From: Chrysophaeum taylorii
Lineage: Eukaryota > Sar > Pelagophyceae > Pelagomonadales > Pelagomonadaceae
Direction of reading: 5' to 3'
Assembly (NCBI GenBank): GCA_029834535.1
Contig: JAQMWT010000370.1
Span: 186,001-250,000 of the forward strand
DNA: 64,000 nt
The first letter of the stretch is position 1. The number at the start of each line of letters is the position of its first letter. The notes beneath the pieces are model-generated. The model was not told the DNA's origin, ran no database searches, and was given only the letters and a program-made list of their open reading frames with translations. A program made the position numbers and the translations under genes. Shown piece after piece: positions 33,196 through 43,369 of the stretch.

Positions 33196-34421
33196 GTGGT
33201 GGTGGATAAAACCCCCTCAGTGATTCTATCCTCGCCGCGTGGAACAAGAGCAACCTCCTGGGTGTCCAACTCTGATTCTTTGATATTTTGAGGGCTGACA
33301 CTTTCCTCTTTACCTTCGTCCAGTCTCGTCGTCTCTCGCGCGCGCGCAGAATCGTCGTTTTCAGCAGCAGCAGCAGCAGCTTGGGCATCCTGTTGTCCGG
33401 TCGGAGGCGATACCTGCGGTAGTTGTTCTTCTTCCTCCTCCTCGAGCCTCGCGTCTTCCGCAGTTACTTCCAGCTCATCATCATCATCAACAAAGGTCGT
33501 CGAAGGAGGTGCCTCTTCCGTGGGAACGACGACAACCACCTCAGCGCTCTCGGTCGTCGTCGTCGTCGTCGATAGAGGTGCCTCGAGGCTCGCCGCGCTA
33601 CTGGCAGCTTCCTCGTCGAACTTTGCTGGTGCCTCTGTTTCGCGTCGAGCATCTGCTCGAGGTTCCACGATCGCCTCCTGCAGGGACTTTGGCGGTGTTT
33701 CGCGTCGAGCATCAGCTTCCACCGCCTCCTCCTCTTCAGGCTCGAGGGCCACTCGTAGTCTCGATAGCTCCAAGCCACTTTCAGCATCGCCTGGCGCTCC
33801 TTGTCGTTCCGAACAAGCGAAACTTGGGGCGTCCTCGTCGTCGTCGTCGCTGACCGACTCGCTGTCCGAAGAAGAAGAAGAAGAACAAGTAGGGCGCGGC
33901 GCGTTCGTTTTCCCGAGGCGACCCGCGCGGCGGCGGCGGCGGATCGCCCTCTGGTCGATGCGTTGCTGACGGCGCGCTTGCAGGCGCGATATCGCCGCTT
34001 TGCGGCGTTCCCGTCTCTGCTGGTCGACGGCGAGAACAACAGCTTTACCACGACAAATTTTCTTTCGTTGCTGCTGCTCGCGAGCCCGGCGCGCGAGGCC
34101 GCCGTCGCCGCCGGCGACGACAAAGGTCTTGCCCCAAGAGCTCGAGGAGGCCTCCTCCTCGAGCCGCCTCGTCGATTGGCCAAGAGATCGGCGTTTCCGG
34201 AGCTCTTCGCGAATCGCCTCGTCCTGGCGGCGGACGTAAGCTCCCAACGGTCCTTCGTCGTCCGCGAAGAGGTGCGAGCAGGACTGGAGGTGTTCGAGGC
34301 GATCGGTCGCGGCCCCGGGAATGTGGTCGAGCTGAATGAGGACATCATCGTCTGATGATGTCGTCGCGGCGGCGCCTGCTGGTGGTGGTGCTGCTGCTGC
34401 TGCTGCCCTCGCCGCGCGCAT
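31572..34421 (-). CDS. Tubulin tyrosine ligase-like protein, TTLL9-like (tubulin glutamylase family)
   Basis: A 949-residue protein. Residues 1-430 are low-complexity (Ala, Glu, Arg, Ser rich) with a twice-repeated EPRADARRETE / EADARRETPP motif. The C-terminal half is a TTL domain: HYPNSRQLTRKDLFARAVGRY, WIMKPVGLSRGRGISL (ATP-grasp lysine and Gly loop), VVIQEYLAAPLLL, HKFDLRLYVLVTSFSPLEVF, KIVHLTNASIQ, and the metal-binding end PWLLEVNASPSMA. The pattern around LTRKDL and HKFDLRLYVLV resembles the TTLL1/TTLL9 group, which builds glutamate side chains on axonemal tubulin. The reaction is ATP-dependent glutamate ligation. The opposing CCP5-like enzyme is encoded 3 kb away. Subtype is inferred. 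Confidence 0.88.
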
Positions 34422-34562
34422 GAATTATTATTACTATTCATAATAAGTAAGTACTCACTCTCTCTCTCCTATAAATAAATAAATAAATAAGATTAACGGC
34501 CGCCAGCCAGCATATAGTATCTTCTTCTTCTTCTTCTCTGTGCGCGATACGATACTATTGTT

Positions 34563-37241
34563 ATGGGCCTAGGGTCGCTCGAGCCCAAGTTCTTCCCGCG
34601 GCGCGCACCTCGGCAGAAATGGAGCCTCGAGAAGCTGATGGACGTGCTGTCGTTGAAGTTCGCGACCCAGAGTTCGTCGGTGCGGCGGGCTTTTCGGGGC
34701 GTGGCCGTGCCCGGGGAAGACAGGATAAACCCGGAACAGCTGAAACGGTGGCTGCACTCGCTGAATTTGGGCGTCGGGGCCAAGCTGTCGCGGCGGTTGT
34801 TTGACAAGCTCGACAAGGACGGCTCGGGGACCATATCGTACGAGGAGTTCCGGTCGGCGTTCGGCGAGACGATCAGCGGGGCGGCGTATGAGGGTCGAGA
34901 GTTCGTTTTAGGCGAAACCGAGCACGCGCAACGCGTTCGCACGATCTTTGAGGCGGCGAAGAGACGAAAGACGCCCTTGATCAGCGTCGACGAGTGCGTG
35001 CGCGTGTTGCGCGAGAGAATGGCTTCGCAACACTCCAAGGTGCAACGCGCGTTCCGGTCGCTCGACAAAGACCATTCCGGATATTTAGAAAGGCAAGAGT
35101 TTGAACGAATGCTCGCGATTCACAACGTCCGGCTCGCCCCGATTGCTTTGGACGAGCTGATAAAAAGAATCACGTCGGAGCCGACGGTGTCGTACGAGGC
35201 GTTTAAAAAGTTTTTCGGAGAAGATATCGCGGGAACGGGTTTTCAGAATTCGACGTCGACGGAGCGCGTCTGCGATCACGATCATGCTTGGGGCAAGGCG
35301 AACGCCGCCTTCGCTGCGTACATGTCGTCTCCAAAGAGACCCAAGCCCCTCGCCAAGCTCTGGACACCAGCGGAGTTTTTGGCAACACTCGAGATGGCTT
35401 TGTCGTCGCGGTCCAAGAGCGCGCGCAGGATCTTCCGCATGGTCGACGCGGATCAGAGCGGACATATTGACGCCGAGGAGTTCCACCGCGCGATGCTCAA
35501 GCTCAACATCAACCTCTCGCCGGCGGAGTCGAAGCGCTTCTTCCTCATGTTCGACGAGGACAACTCGGGCTCGATATCCTACGCCGAACTCACCAAACAT
35601 ATCGGCTCGATCGTCTCCGGCTACAAAGACACCGGCGTCCTCACGATGAAGGCCGTCGTCGAGGAGGCGCCGACGACGACGCACTTTGTTGACGACGCGC
35701 GGAGAACGCGACCCGCTGCTGTCTCCTCCTCCTCCTCCTCCTCCTCCTCCTCCTCGGAGGGGATTCCTGCTGCTGCTGCTGCTGCGCGGTACGCGCTCCC
35801 GCAGATGAAGGAGCTGATCGCGCGTCGGCTCGGGAACAAGTACCTCTCGGCGTGCGCCGCGTTCCGCGAAATCGACAAGGACCACACCGGCACGCTCTCG
35901 GAGGACGAGATCCGGGCGTTCTTGAAGAACCGGAACATCGAGTTCCACGACGAGGACTTCAAAGTTCTTATGAGCGACATCGGACGGCGCGACGACGGTC
36001 GAGTGCAGTACGACGAGTTCGTCAGGTCGTTTGGCGAGGCGATTTGCGGCGCGCCCTGGGAATCTGCGCAGCAGCAGCAGCAGCAGACGAGCCTCCCCGA
36101 CCTCGCTGCCGAGGGCCCGCCGGTGGTGTCCAGGGCTCAAAGCGTCCTCCCGACGCTGGGGCCCGAGGAGGCCCTCCAGAAGCTTCGCGAGAAACTCGGG
36201 GAGACGACGGCGTCGGTGAACCGCCTCTTCAAGCGGTACAACAAGGGTCGCGCCGGAAAGCTCGACCCAGACCAGGTGGCGCTCATGTTCAAAAACTACA
36301 ACCTAGAGGTCGCGGACATCCAGGCTGTCATTTCTCTCGTCCGAGCGCGCCACCGCGAAGAGGACGACGAAGAGATCGACGGCGGCGGCGGCCTGAGCTA
36401 TCGGGTGTTCGCTGCCGAGTTTGGGCCCTCGATTGCGGGTCACCGGTACGAGGGTCTGGTCGACCCGTTCGCCGACGCGGCCTACAGACCCATCACGCTC
36501 CCGCCGCCCGCCCAGCCGGTCACTGCCGAGCAGGCGAAGACGATGTTGCTCCGCAAGCTCGCGACCAACTTCGCGCACGCGCGACGGGCCTTCGTAAACT
36601 TCAACACGGTCCGCGACAACGTTCTCGATCTCCAAGAGCTGCGCGCGGGGCTCGAAAAGTACCACATACGCATGGAGGACGCCGAATACGACAAGTTCGC
36701 GTCCGACTATCACGACGGTTCGGGCGAGATTCAGTTCGACGCCTTCGTCCAGAACGTGGGTAAGGCTGTCTGCGGCGACCAGGACCAAGGTCTCTCGATC
36801 ACCTTGAAGGCGCGCGACGACGCGATCAAGCTCAAGCGGAAGGAGTTCGAGGCCAGTTTCCAGGAGATCGGCGACGCCGACGACCCCGAAGAGGACGAGG
36901 AGAAGTTGCCTTCTTCTTCTTCCAAGGCGGATGATGATGATGGTGATGATGAAGCCCCCCTACCCCCGGTTTCGGAGGAAACTCCCCCCCCACCACCACC
37001 ACCACAGCATGTTGCGCAAGACAAGAAGCTCAAGCAGACGCTCGTCGTCGTATCCTCTTCTTCTTCTTCTTCTTCTAAGAAAAAACGACCGCCCGCCGCC
37101 GCCCGGCGTCGCCGGGCCGCGCTGAACAACGCGAAGACGCACTGGCGCGTCGTCGTCCAGGAGGAGGACTACGCTGCGCCGGAGACCACCACACTCCGCA
37201 CCTCGGTCTCGGCCCCTCGCATCGTGTGCCACCACGCTTAA
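34563..37241 (+). CDS. Multi-EF-hand protein built of six repeated modules
   Basis: An 892-residue soluble protein. Good calcium-binding loops are DKDGSGTISYEE at 84-95, DKDHSGYLERQE at 168-179, DADQSGHIDAEE at 295-306, DEDNSGSISYAE at 331-342 and DKDHTGTLSEDE at 438-449. Others (near 472, 560, 600, 700, 740) are degenerate. Each pair of EF-hands is followed by a trailer of the form F/VG-x2-I/V-x-G-x2-Y/W: FGETISGAAYEG, FGEDIAGTGF, IGSIVSGYKDTG, FGEAICGAPWE, FGPSIAGHRYEG and VGKAVCGDQDQG, defining six modules of about 115-150 residues. Ser, Gln and Asp/Pro runs link modules and the basic C-terminal tail. Family unnamed; probably a calcium-binding cytoskeletal or flagellar protein, which is inference. 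Confidence 0.88.
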   Translation: MGLGSLEPKFFPRRAPRQKWSLEKLMDVLSLKFATQSSSVRRAFRGVAVPGEDRINPEQLKRWLHSLNLGVGAKLSRRLFDKLDKDGSGTISYEEFRSAFGETISGAAYEGREFVLGETEHAQRVRTIFEAAKRRKTPLISVDECVRVLRERMASQHSKVQRAFRSLDKDHSGYLERQEFERMLAIHNVRLAPIALDELIKRITSEPTVSYEAFKKFFGEDIAGTGFQNSTSTERVCDHDHAWGKANAAFAAYMSSPKRPKPLAKLWTPAEFLATLEMALSSRSKSARRIFRMVDADQSGHIDAEEFHRAMLKLNINLSPAESKRFFLMFDEDNSGSISYAELTKHIGSIVSGYKDTGVLTMKAVVEEAPTTTHFVDDARRTRPAAVSSSSSSSSSSSEGIPAAAAAARYALPQMKELIARRLGNKYLSACAAFREIDKDHTGTLSEDEIRAFLKNRNIEFHDEDFKVLMSDIGRRDDGRVQYDEFVRSFGEAICGAPWESAQQQQQQTSLPDLAAEGPPVVSRAQSVLPTLGPEEALQKLREKLGETTASVNRLFKRYNKGRAGKLDPDQVALMFKNYNLEVADIQAVISLVRARHREEDDEEIDGGGGLSYRVFAAEFGPSIAGHRYEGLVDPFADAAYRPITLPPPAQPVTAEQAKTMLLRKLATNFAHARRAFVNFNTVRDNVLDLQELRAGLEKYHIRMEDAEYDKFASDYHDGSGEIQFDAFVQNVGKAVCGDQDQGLSITLKARDDAIKLKRKEFEASFQEIGDADDPEEDEEKLPSSSSKADDDDGDDEAPLPPVSEETPPPPPPPQHVAQDKKLKQTLVVVSSSSSSSSKKKRPPAAARRRRAALNNAKTHWRVVVQEEDYAAPETTTLRTSVSAPRIVCHHA

Positions 37242-37245
37242 ATAA

Positions 37246-38256
37246 TCATAACTCCTTCTCCTCCTCGTCCAGGTGGTGGTGGTCGCGCGCGCATCGGAAG
37301 CCCGTATTGGCCGAACCCGAGTCAGGGGTCTGGTCCATGCGCGTCGAGACGCGGAGGGCGTGGTTGTAGGAGCCGTCGACGGTGTCGACGTAGGATCCGC
37401 CCCGAAGCGGTTTTTTATCCGGAGCTTTCGAATCGCACCACTCCCAGACATTCCCAAGCATGTTGTAGACCCCGAGGGCGTTGGGACCGTAGGCGTCGAC
37501 GGGTGCCGTCCCAACGTAGCCGTCCTTCTCGGTATTCTCGAGGGGAAATTCCCCTTCCCAGCTATTCAGTTTCTCGTGAAGATCCCAGTCCCGATCCCCC
37601 CAAGGAAACGGATAGTCCTCGAGGCCGCCGCGCGCCGCCATCTCCCACTCGAGCTCGGTCGGCAGCCGGCGCCCGGCCCACCGACAGTAAGCATCGGCGT
37701 CGTTCCACGACGCGTGGACGACCGGATGGTTTCCTCGCCCCCGCAAATCTGAACCGGGGCCTTCGGGCTTGCGCCACGTCGCCCCCACGACACCCAGCCA
37801 CCACGGCGCCTCCTGGACGCGCCCGAGCCCGTCGTCGCAGGCCTTTATGGTCTCGTTCGAGGCCAGGAGCTCCAGCACGAAGCTCCATCGAAACTTTTCG
37901 GCCTCGGTCGTAAATTTCGTCGCTCTCACAAAATTCTTGAAGTTTGCGTTCGACACGGCGTGGGCGTCGATCTTGAACGGCTTCACGCGGACGTGCTTGG
38001 CGCGAAGACCGCCATCCCGGGACAGGCTGCTCGGCCGCTTGTCCATGCCCGTCGCGCCGGCGATCGCCCCGAACACCTCGGCCCCGAGCGACTCTTTCAA
38101 ACTGTCGATCTGCTCGCCCTCGGGGTCATCCGGCGCAAACACCTTCGCATCGTCCTCGTCGGCGAACGACGTCCCGAACGACAGCCATCCCCCTGACACC
38201 ACCACCTCTTGGGCGCCGGCGCCGGCGGCGGTCACAATGATAAGGGTAAGGACCAT
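37246..38256 (-). CDS. SUMF2-like protein (formylglycine-generating-enzyme fold, no catalytic cysteines)
   Basis: A 336-residue protein. Residues 1-16 are a signal peptide (MVLTLIIVTAAGAGAQ). The FGE-sulfatase domain has VKPFKIDAHAVSNANFKNFV, HPVVHASWNDADAYCRWAG, GRRLPTELEWEMAARGG, YPFPWGD, NMLGNVWEWC and NTGFRCARD. In active FGE (SUMF1) a Cys pair follows the GGSY block; here the segment reads GGSYVDTVDGSYNHALRV with none. The DTVDGSYNHALRVSTRM wording matches the paralogue SUMF2, which binds sulfatases in the ER but does not oxidise them. The C terminus EEEKEL resembles an ER-retrieval signal. The TTG at 38259 is not used; ATG is 38256. The stop lies 4 bp from the EF-hand gene stop. Confidence 0.88.
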   Translation of the reverse strand: MVLTLIIVTAAGAGAQEVVVSGGWLSFGTSFADEDDAKVFAPDDPEGEQIDSLKESLGAEVFGAIAGATGMDKRPSSLSRDGGLRAKHVRVKPFKIDAHAVSNANFKNFVRATKFTTEAEKFRWSFVLELLASNETIKACDDGLGRVQEAPWWLGVVGATWRKPEGPGSDLRGRGNHPVVHASWNDADAYCRWAGRRLPTELEWEMAARGGLEDYPFPWGDRDWDLHEKLNSWEGEFPLENTEKDGYVGTAPVDAYGPNALGVYNMLGNVWEWCDSKAPDKKPLRGGSYVDTVDGSYNHALRVSTRMDQTPDSGSANTGFRCARDHHHLDEEEKEL

Positions 38257-41083
38257 CAATCCCTCACGTTCTTCTTGTGACCGACCGACCGACCGACCAC
38301 CAGTGAGTCAGGATACGAAAATTTTAAAAAAAAAAAATCTCTCCTTTCATAATAATAATAAGATCCCCGTGGCTGGGCTGCGCTGCGGCGACACACCGGG
38401 CGCGATGGCGAAAAAAAGGGGGTGTTGGACCCAAACCCACGCGATGATTGATTGAAGGCAGCGCGCGTTCCAAAAATGCAGCGGTCCTCCTCCTTCGACA
38501 AGATGACTGCTGATCCCGTTGGTGGACCGAACGAAGCGGAAGCAGCGACAGAAGACTCTGAGGCAGCAAGCAGCCTTGAAATACTGCCCGGAGGAAAGCG
38601 TCGCGAACTGCTTGTTATCCAAGAACCCCGAGTGGAAGGAATGGATCTCGTTCTTTGATCGGCTCGCGGAAAGTTAGGTTCACCGGGACGTAGGGACCAG
38701 TCTTTGCTGCCGGAAGTCGAGGAGAACTCGCTGGTGGGGTGGGCGATATTGAAGAACCGGGACGCTGTCAGCGACCGTGAGCATGAAGGTGCGCCACAGC
38801 TTGCTGGCCTGGCGCCACCAGAACCGGAATGACGTCGGCGAGTTCGCGTCGCGTCCCGCCTTTGAGATTCTTTCCGCGAGATGCAATCGGGTTCTATTCG
38901 CGGCACTCGAAGAAGAACAACAACCGGCTCACCAAGAAAGTCCGCCCGGTATCGATCCCAGGATAGTCTGGCCTTCCGATCGGTGTCGGGGCTTGCGATG
39001 CCGACCGCCTCATCCGGTGCGACCTTAAGAAGAAGAAGAAGAAGAAGAAGTGAGCGGCCTCGTAAGGCAGGAAGAAGTGCGTGGAGGAGCACGAGGCGGA
39101 CGCTGACGATTCTGCTGCTGCTGATGATGACGACGGCGGCGGCGGCGGACCCGCGGATGCCGCCTAGGCCGACGAGCACCTCGACTTTCGCGCTACCCCT
39201 GCCGACATCCTTTCTCCCACCGGACCTCGCTCCACATAGTGGCGCGTGCTCTAACTGCGCCTCCTTCTCATTTGTACAGGGCCAATAAATCATCACTGCC
39301 TTGTTTTTAAAAATATTTTTCTTTGGGTGTTTAGGGACGTCGAGCCACAGTCCGTCGTAAGTCGTAAAGACTAGAGTATTAGCTTTCCCTCGGGAAGTGC
39401 GGCTGCTGGGGCCGTCTCCCGTTGGTATGGAGGGCTGTCAGCTACGTCCCTCGCAATCAATAAGAGTTTTTTTTTTTGTAACCGGCCGGCCGCCCGTATG
39501 ACCAAGTGGGCCCAGGGAAGTCGCGTCATGAGCGCAGAATGCAGGGCGAAAGAGGTAGGGGGCGATGATTCGGCCAATTAATAAGTCTGAGCCCGCCCGA
39601 CCTTAGATTACGCGGCGTTGCGAGAATCGACGTGCCAAAGCGCGCGATATTATTCGACGTGTCGTTTTTGCTCGTCGACGTGCTTTTAAGCATTTCAGTG
39701 CATGTCTCAAAAAATGTTGGTCTCAGATCGAGTCGGGGGCTCACGAGCAAACGAGCTGCTGCCGTCGCAGGCAGCCGTTGAAACGCGCGACGCTCGGTGC
39801 TGGGGAACCGACGACTCGTCGTTAAATTGCCCGAGGATGCTGGCTGTCACGAGCACCATTGGTGCGGTAGAGTTGAGCGCGGGAGGTCGGTCCATCGCCG
39901 GCGCCTCTCGAACCCGGAGGAGACCTTAGTTAACATAATTCCGACATAACATAATTCCGACATTGATAGCTATCGTCGGGGACGCATTATTAACTTGAAG
40001 TTGTTGTTGTTTGTTTGAGCAAGAAGACGAAAAAAAAACGGAAAAAAAATATGGACAAAAATTGCGGAATGTGGCGAAAACCCGGCAGGAAACCTTATCC
40101 TAAGGAAAAGATCAAGAGGCAGAGCAAGAGACTAAGGAGCAGGTAACGGCGGCCGAGGCAACAGGGACCTATGTACTCAGATACTACTTTTGTTGTGTCG
40201 TGTTCTCAGCAGACGGCGACTCTAGGGTATTTTTAAACGCGAAGGATCTGTTCTTTGGGATCTTCCTCGTAGACGCTCATGCTTCGTCTCTGCGGCTGAG
40301 TAACAATCGCAAAAGCATACACCTACAAGTGCACGTTTGGGACTGAATTGCGCCGAGGCGATCAATTCGAGACGCCAGAGCAACCGACGTCCGGCAAATC
40401 AAGTGGTGGTGGTGCCTGATCACGTAGTTAATTACTTAATTAAGCAAGGGCGCCCGGCGATGATGTTCCCGTTTGCACAAATGGCTCGACATCGCCGTTG
40501 GATGTGACCAACTATGTGCCTGCCACTACTCGAAAGTACATGAAGGTGGGTAGTGAACAAGCTTAACATAAGAGTAGTGGGAAAAGGAAGGAAGATCTCT
40601 CACCAACGAAGAGCGACCTCGGCACCACCACACTGCCATTCGTTCGTTAGCACACTAGACGCGCTCTAGTTCGGACGAACGAACGAACGAATTGGATAAG
40701 TAACCGCCGCCTCTCTGCATCGCGTCGCACGCCCCGAATCGCCGTCGTGATTCGTCCGAATCATAGGTATTTCTAGTAGGTCGACGGTTTTTTTTTTTTA
40801 TGAGGCCGATTCTTTCTTTTCCCCCTTCATCAGTGACTTTAGAACAAACGAAAAGCGGAATGTCAGGGGAGGGGAGCGAAAGTCGTGACCGACCCACTCT
40901 GGACGACGCGTACTTGTTGTGCAAGCCCTCTCCTCTCTTCCGAGTCTTCGGGTGTCCCGCGGCTTTTTGGGAACTTTGCGGGGCCCGTCTTTTTTGAACC
41001 AGCACCACCACCCTTGGAATAATAAAGAAGTCAAGGAATAAATGATAGTTAGCAGGTGGCAAAAAGGGTGAGCATGATGGTCA
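38257..41083. other. Gene-free interval with repeats
   Basis: Contains a (CCGA)n run near 38279-38298, the second copy of the dispersed repeat (38480-39425), two neighbouring copies of ACATAATTCCGACAT at 39935-39965 and AT-rich sequence around 39990-40070. Frames of 60-130 codons on both strands show no recognisable domain. Confidence 0.6.
38480..39425 (+). repeat. Dispersed repeat family, copy B
   Basis: Matches 21450-22460 in the same orientation, most clearly over 38990-39425. It carries a (GAA)n insertion at 39027-39048 and a (GGC)n run near 39130 that copy A lacks. Stops interrupt all frames. A CAATAAA-like poly(A) signal context (GGCCAATAAATCATC) follows the GTGCTCTAACTGCG block. Confidence 0.7.
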
Positions 41084-43369
41084 TCATGAGATGGCGCACT
41101 TGCATGATGTGGCGGCGACCTGGTTCGCCACGGCGCCTGGCGCGAGGGTGGGGCACGGGGCGGTCACGGGATCCTCGAGCAAGTTGAGCAAGGCAGCTGC
41201 TTTCATTCTGTTGCTGGTGAAATCGGCTTCCTCCCGGATAGACTCGAGGCCCCGGATGATCCCCTTGTACTTCAAGATCTTGGCCTTGAACTCGGGCTTG
41301 TACTTGACGAAGTGCCACAAGAGGTCAATAGAATCTCGGTCGGTGTCGTTGTGATAAGGTCTGATGACGAAGGGCACGATGACGTCGATGCCGTCTTCGG
41401 CGGCGATGTGATCGAGGTTCTTGGGGGTTATGGCGAGGCACACGAGCAAGCCGACGAAGGCGCGGCGGTCCTCGCGGTTGGAGGTCTTGAGGAGCCTGAC
41501 GAGGGTTTTGATAGTTCCGGTTTCCGCGATGCGCTCGACGTTCCGCACCGAGGCTCGGGCGAGGACGGTCAGGAGGCGGGCCGTGATGCAGCGCGCGCGC
41601 CGGGGGCTGTTGCCCTGGAGGATGCCGACGAGGGCGGTGATCGCGTTGTTTTTGACGATCTCGTCGCAGACGTGTTCGTCGCCCTTGACGAGGCCGACGA
41701 GCGTCTCTCCGGCGTGCTCGACGATGGACCAGTTCACGGCTTCCTCGCCGTGTTCGTCGGTTAGCGACTCGGCCGCGTCGACGAGTTGGACGAGGCGAAT
41801 GGCCGCCGTCGACTTGTTGTCGGCTTTTTGGAACGCGTTCTGGAGGAGCGTCCGCGTGACCGCGAGCTGCGAGTCGAGGGTCTCGTTGTCGTGGCCCTCC
41901 CGCATGTGGATCAGCCGGAGTAGCGCATTGTAGGCCGGCTCTATGCGGAAGACGCACTTGCTGTCGTCCTCGGAACACACCTCCCCGTCAAACTCAAAGT
42001 CGTCGTTTTCGTTTTCGTCGTCGTCGTCGTTTTCGTCGTTTTCGTCGTTTTCGTCGCCCCCCCCGGACGTTGCCGTTGCGGCGGTGGCCAGTTCTCCGTC
42101 GGCGGCGTCGCCGGCAAAAGATTCTGCTTTAGCTCCCCCCATTCCTCCTCCTCCGAGGGCGTCGATGAGTATGGAGAGGGCGGCGCCCTTGATCCGACTG
42201 GCGCGCTGCGCGGAGACCGCGTTCCGCCACGGTTCCAGGACCAATTCGTACTCGGCGAGCTGGATGACGGTCTTGGCGAGAGCGTGCTGCATGCGTCGTC
42301 GGCCGCTCGCGTACCAACGACCTTTGTGCGGGTGGTGGTGGTGGTTTCCGGGGGCGCCAGCGCTTTGAGCGTCGGAAGCGTCGGCGAGCATGAGGGTGAG
42401 GGCGCGGATCGAGAGGAGGAGGCGGTCGCCGTGGGCCTTTTGCTTGTCGGTCATTTGGGGCGGGCCGGGCAGGCCCTTGGCGCGCTTGGTCATGCTGAGG
42501 CGGGGGTCTATCGAGAAGGCGGCGGCCGAGGCGACGAGCTTCAAGACCGGTTCGACGAGGTCGGGACCCGAAGCGAGGACGGCGGCGCGATAGGGCTCGT
42601 CGCCGTCGTCGTCGAGGAGCTTCCAGAGCTCGAGGAGGGGCCGCAGGCTGTAGAGTTTGTCGTCGAAGGCCTGGAGTCTGACGACGACGGCGCAGACGAC
42701 CTTCTCGTGGCGTTCGAGGACGTCGATTCTCGCCTTGGGCTGGGAGACGAGGGTCTTGAGGGCGCTGGAGACGAGGTCGAGGTCGCCCTTGCTGGAGGCG
42801 CCCGAGAGGAGCATGTCGACGAAAGGCCCGGCGGCGCCAGCGGCCACGACGAGGTCGGCTAGCTTGTCGTCCGATCGGCACGCGTTCGCGATCTTGTTGG
42901 CGACGGCCGCCTTCTCCCGCGCGGTCGCGGTCGCGTCCCGGAGGCGGCCGATCCAGGTGCGGAGCTCGACCGGGAGCGAGATCCAGAGTTCGTTGTCGTT
43001 GGCCTCCTTTCTCACCACATCGGGCACATCGGGAGGGGGGTTGTCGACGCGTCTGGCCCGGGAGGGCGGACCGTCGACGACGACGCCAAAGACCGGGTCG
43101 CCCGGATCCTTGAGGTTTTCGGCGTTAGCGATCCGGAGCTGGCAGACCACCGGGACGCCCTCGAGGTACTCCGGGACCTCGAGCCAGCCGTGTTCGTCGT
43201 CGAGATACTCGAGCTCGAGGGAGAGCCGTCTCTCTTCGAGCTGTTCCTCGAGGCGGAGGGCCCGGGCCACCGCGTCGTGGATGTCGTCGACCGTGAGCGC
43301 CAAGACCCCCGCGACTTTTTTTTTCGTGCGCCGATTTGGCCTTTCGACCAGCAGCGTATATTGCTGCAT
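41084..43369 (-). CDS. Armadillo-like helical repeat protein with CaaX-like C terminus
   Basis: A 761-residue soluble protein from the ATG at 43369; the longer frame begins at a GTG. The N terminus (MQQYTLLVERPNRRTKKKVA...LTVDDIHDAVARAL) may be a small ubiquitin- or PB1-like fold. The rest is alpha-helical with armadillo-like periodicity: AAVANKIANACRSDDKLADLV, NNAITALVGILQG, AETGTIKTLVRLLKTSNREDRRAFVGLLVCLA, EDGIDVIVPFV, and LKYKGIIRGLESIREEADF. A Gly/Asp/Glu linker sits near 480. The last residues, SCKCAIS, form a CaaX box (CAIS) with a second Cys two residues upstream, as in farnesylated and palmitoylated proteins. No specific family is recognised. It is divergent from the receptor gene with a 205-bp spacer. 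Confidence 0.75.
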   Translation of the reverse strand: MQQYTLLVERPNRRTKKKVAGVLALTVDDIHDAVARALRLEEQLEERRLSLELEYLDDEHGWLEVPEYLEGVPVVCQLRIANAENLKDPGDPVFGVVVDGPPSRARRVDNPPPDVPDVVRKEANDNELWISLPVELRTWIGRLRDATATAREKAAVANKIANACRSDDKLADLVVAAGAAGPFVDMLLSGASSKGDLDLVSSALKTLVSQPKARIDVLERHEKVVCAVVVRLQAFDDKLYSLRPLLELWKLLDDDGDEPYRAAVLASGPDLVEPVLKLVASAAAFSIDPRLSMTKRAKGLPGPPQMTDKQKAHGDRLLLSIRALTLMLADASDAQSAGAPGNHHHHPHKGRWYASGRRRMQHALAKTVIQLAEYELVLEPWRNAVSAQRASRIKGAALSILIDALGGGGMGGAKAESFAGDAADGELATAATATSGGGDENDENDENDDDDENENDDFEFDGEVCSEDDSKCVFRIEPAYNALLRLIHMREGHDNETLDSQLAVTRTLLQNAFQKADNKSTAAIRLVQLVDAAESLTDEHGEEAVNWSIVEHAGETLVGLVKGDEHVCDEIVKNNAITALVGILQGNSPRRARCITARLLTVLARASVRNVERIAETGTIKTLVRLLKTSNREDRRAFVGLLVCLAITPKNLDHIAAEDGIDVIVPFVIRPYHNDTDRDSIDLLWHFVKYKPEFKAKILKYKGIIRGLESIREEADFTSNRMKAAALLNLLEDPVTAPCPTLAPGAVANQVAATSCKCAIS

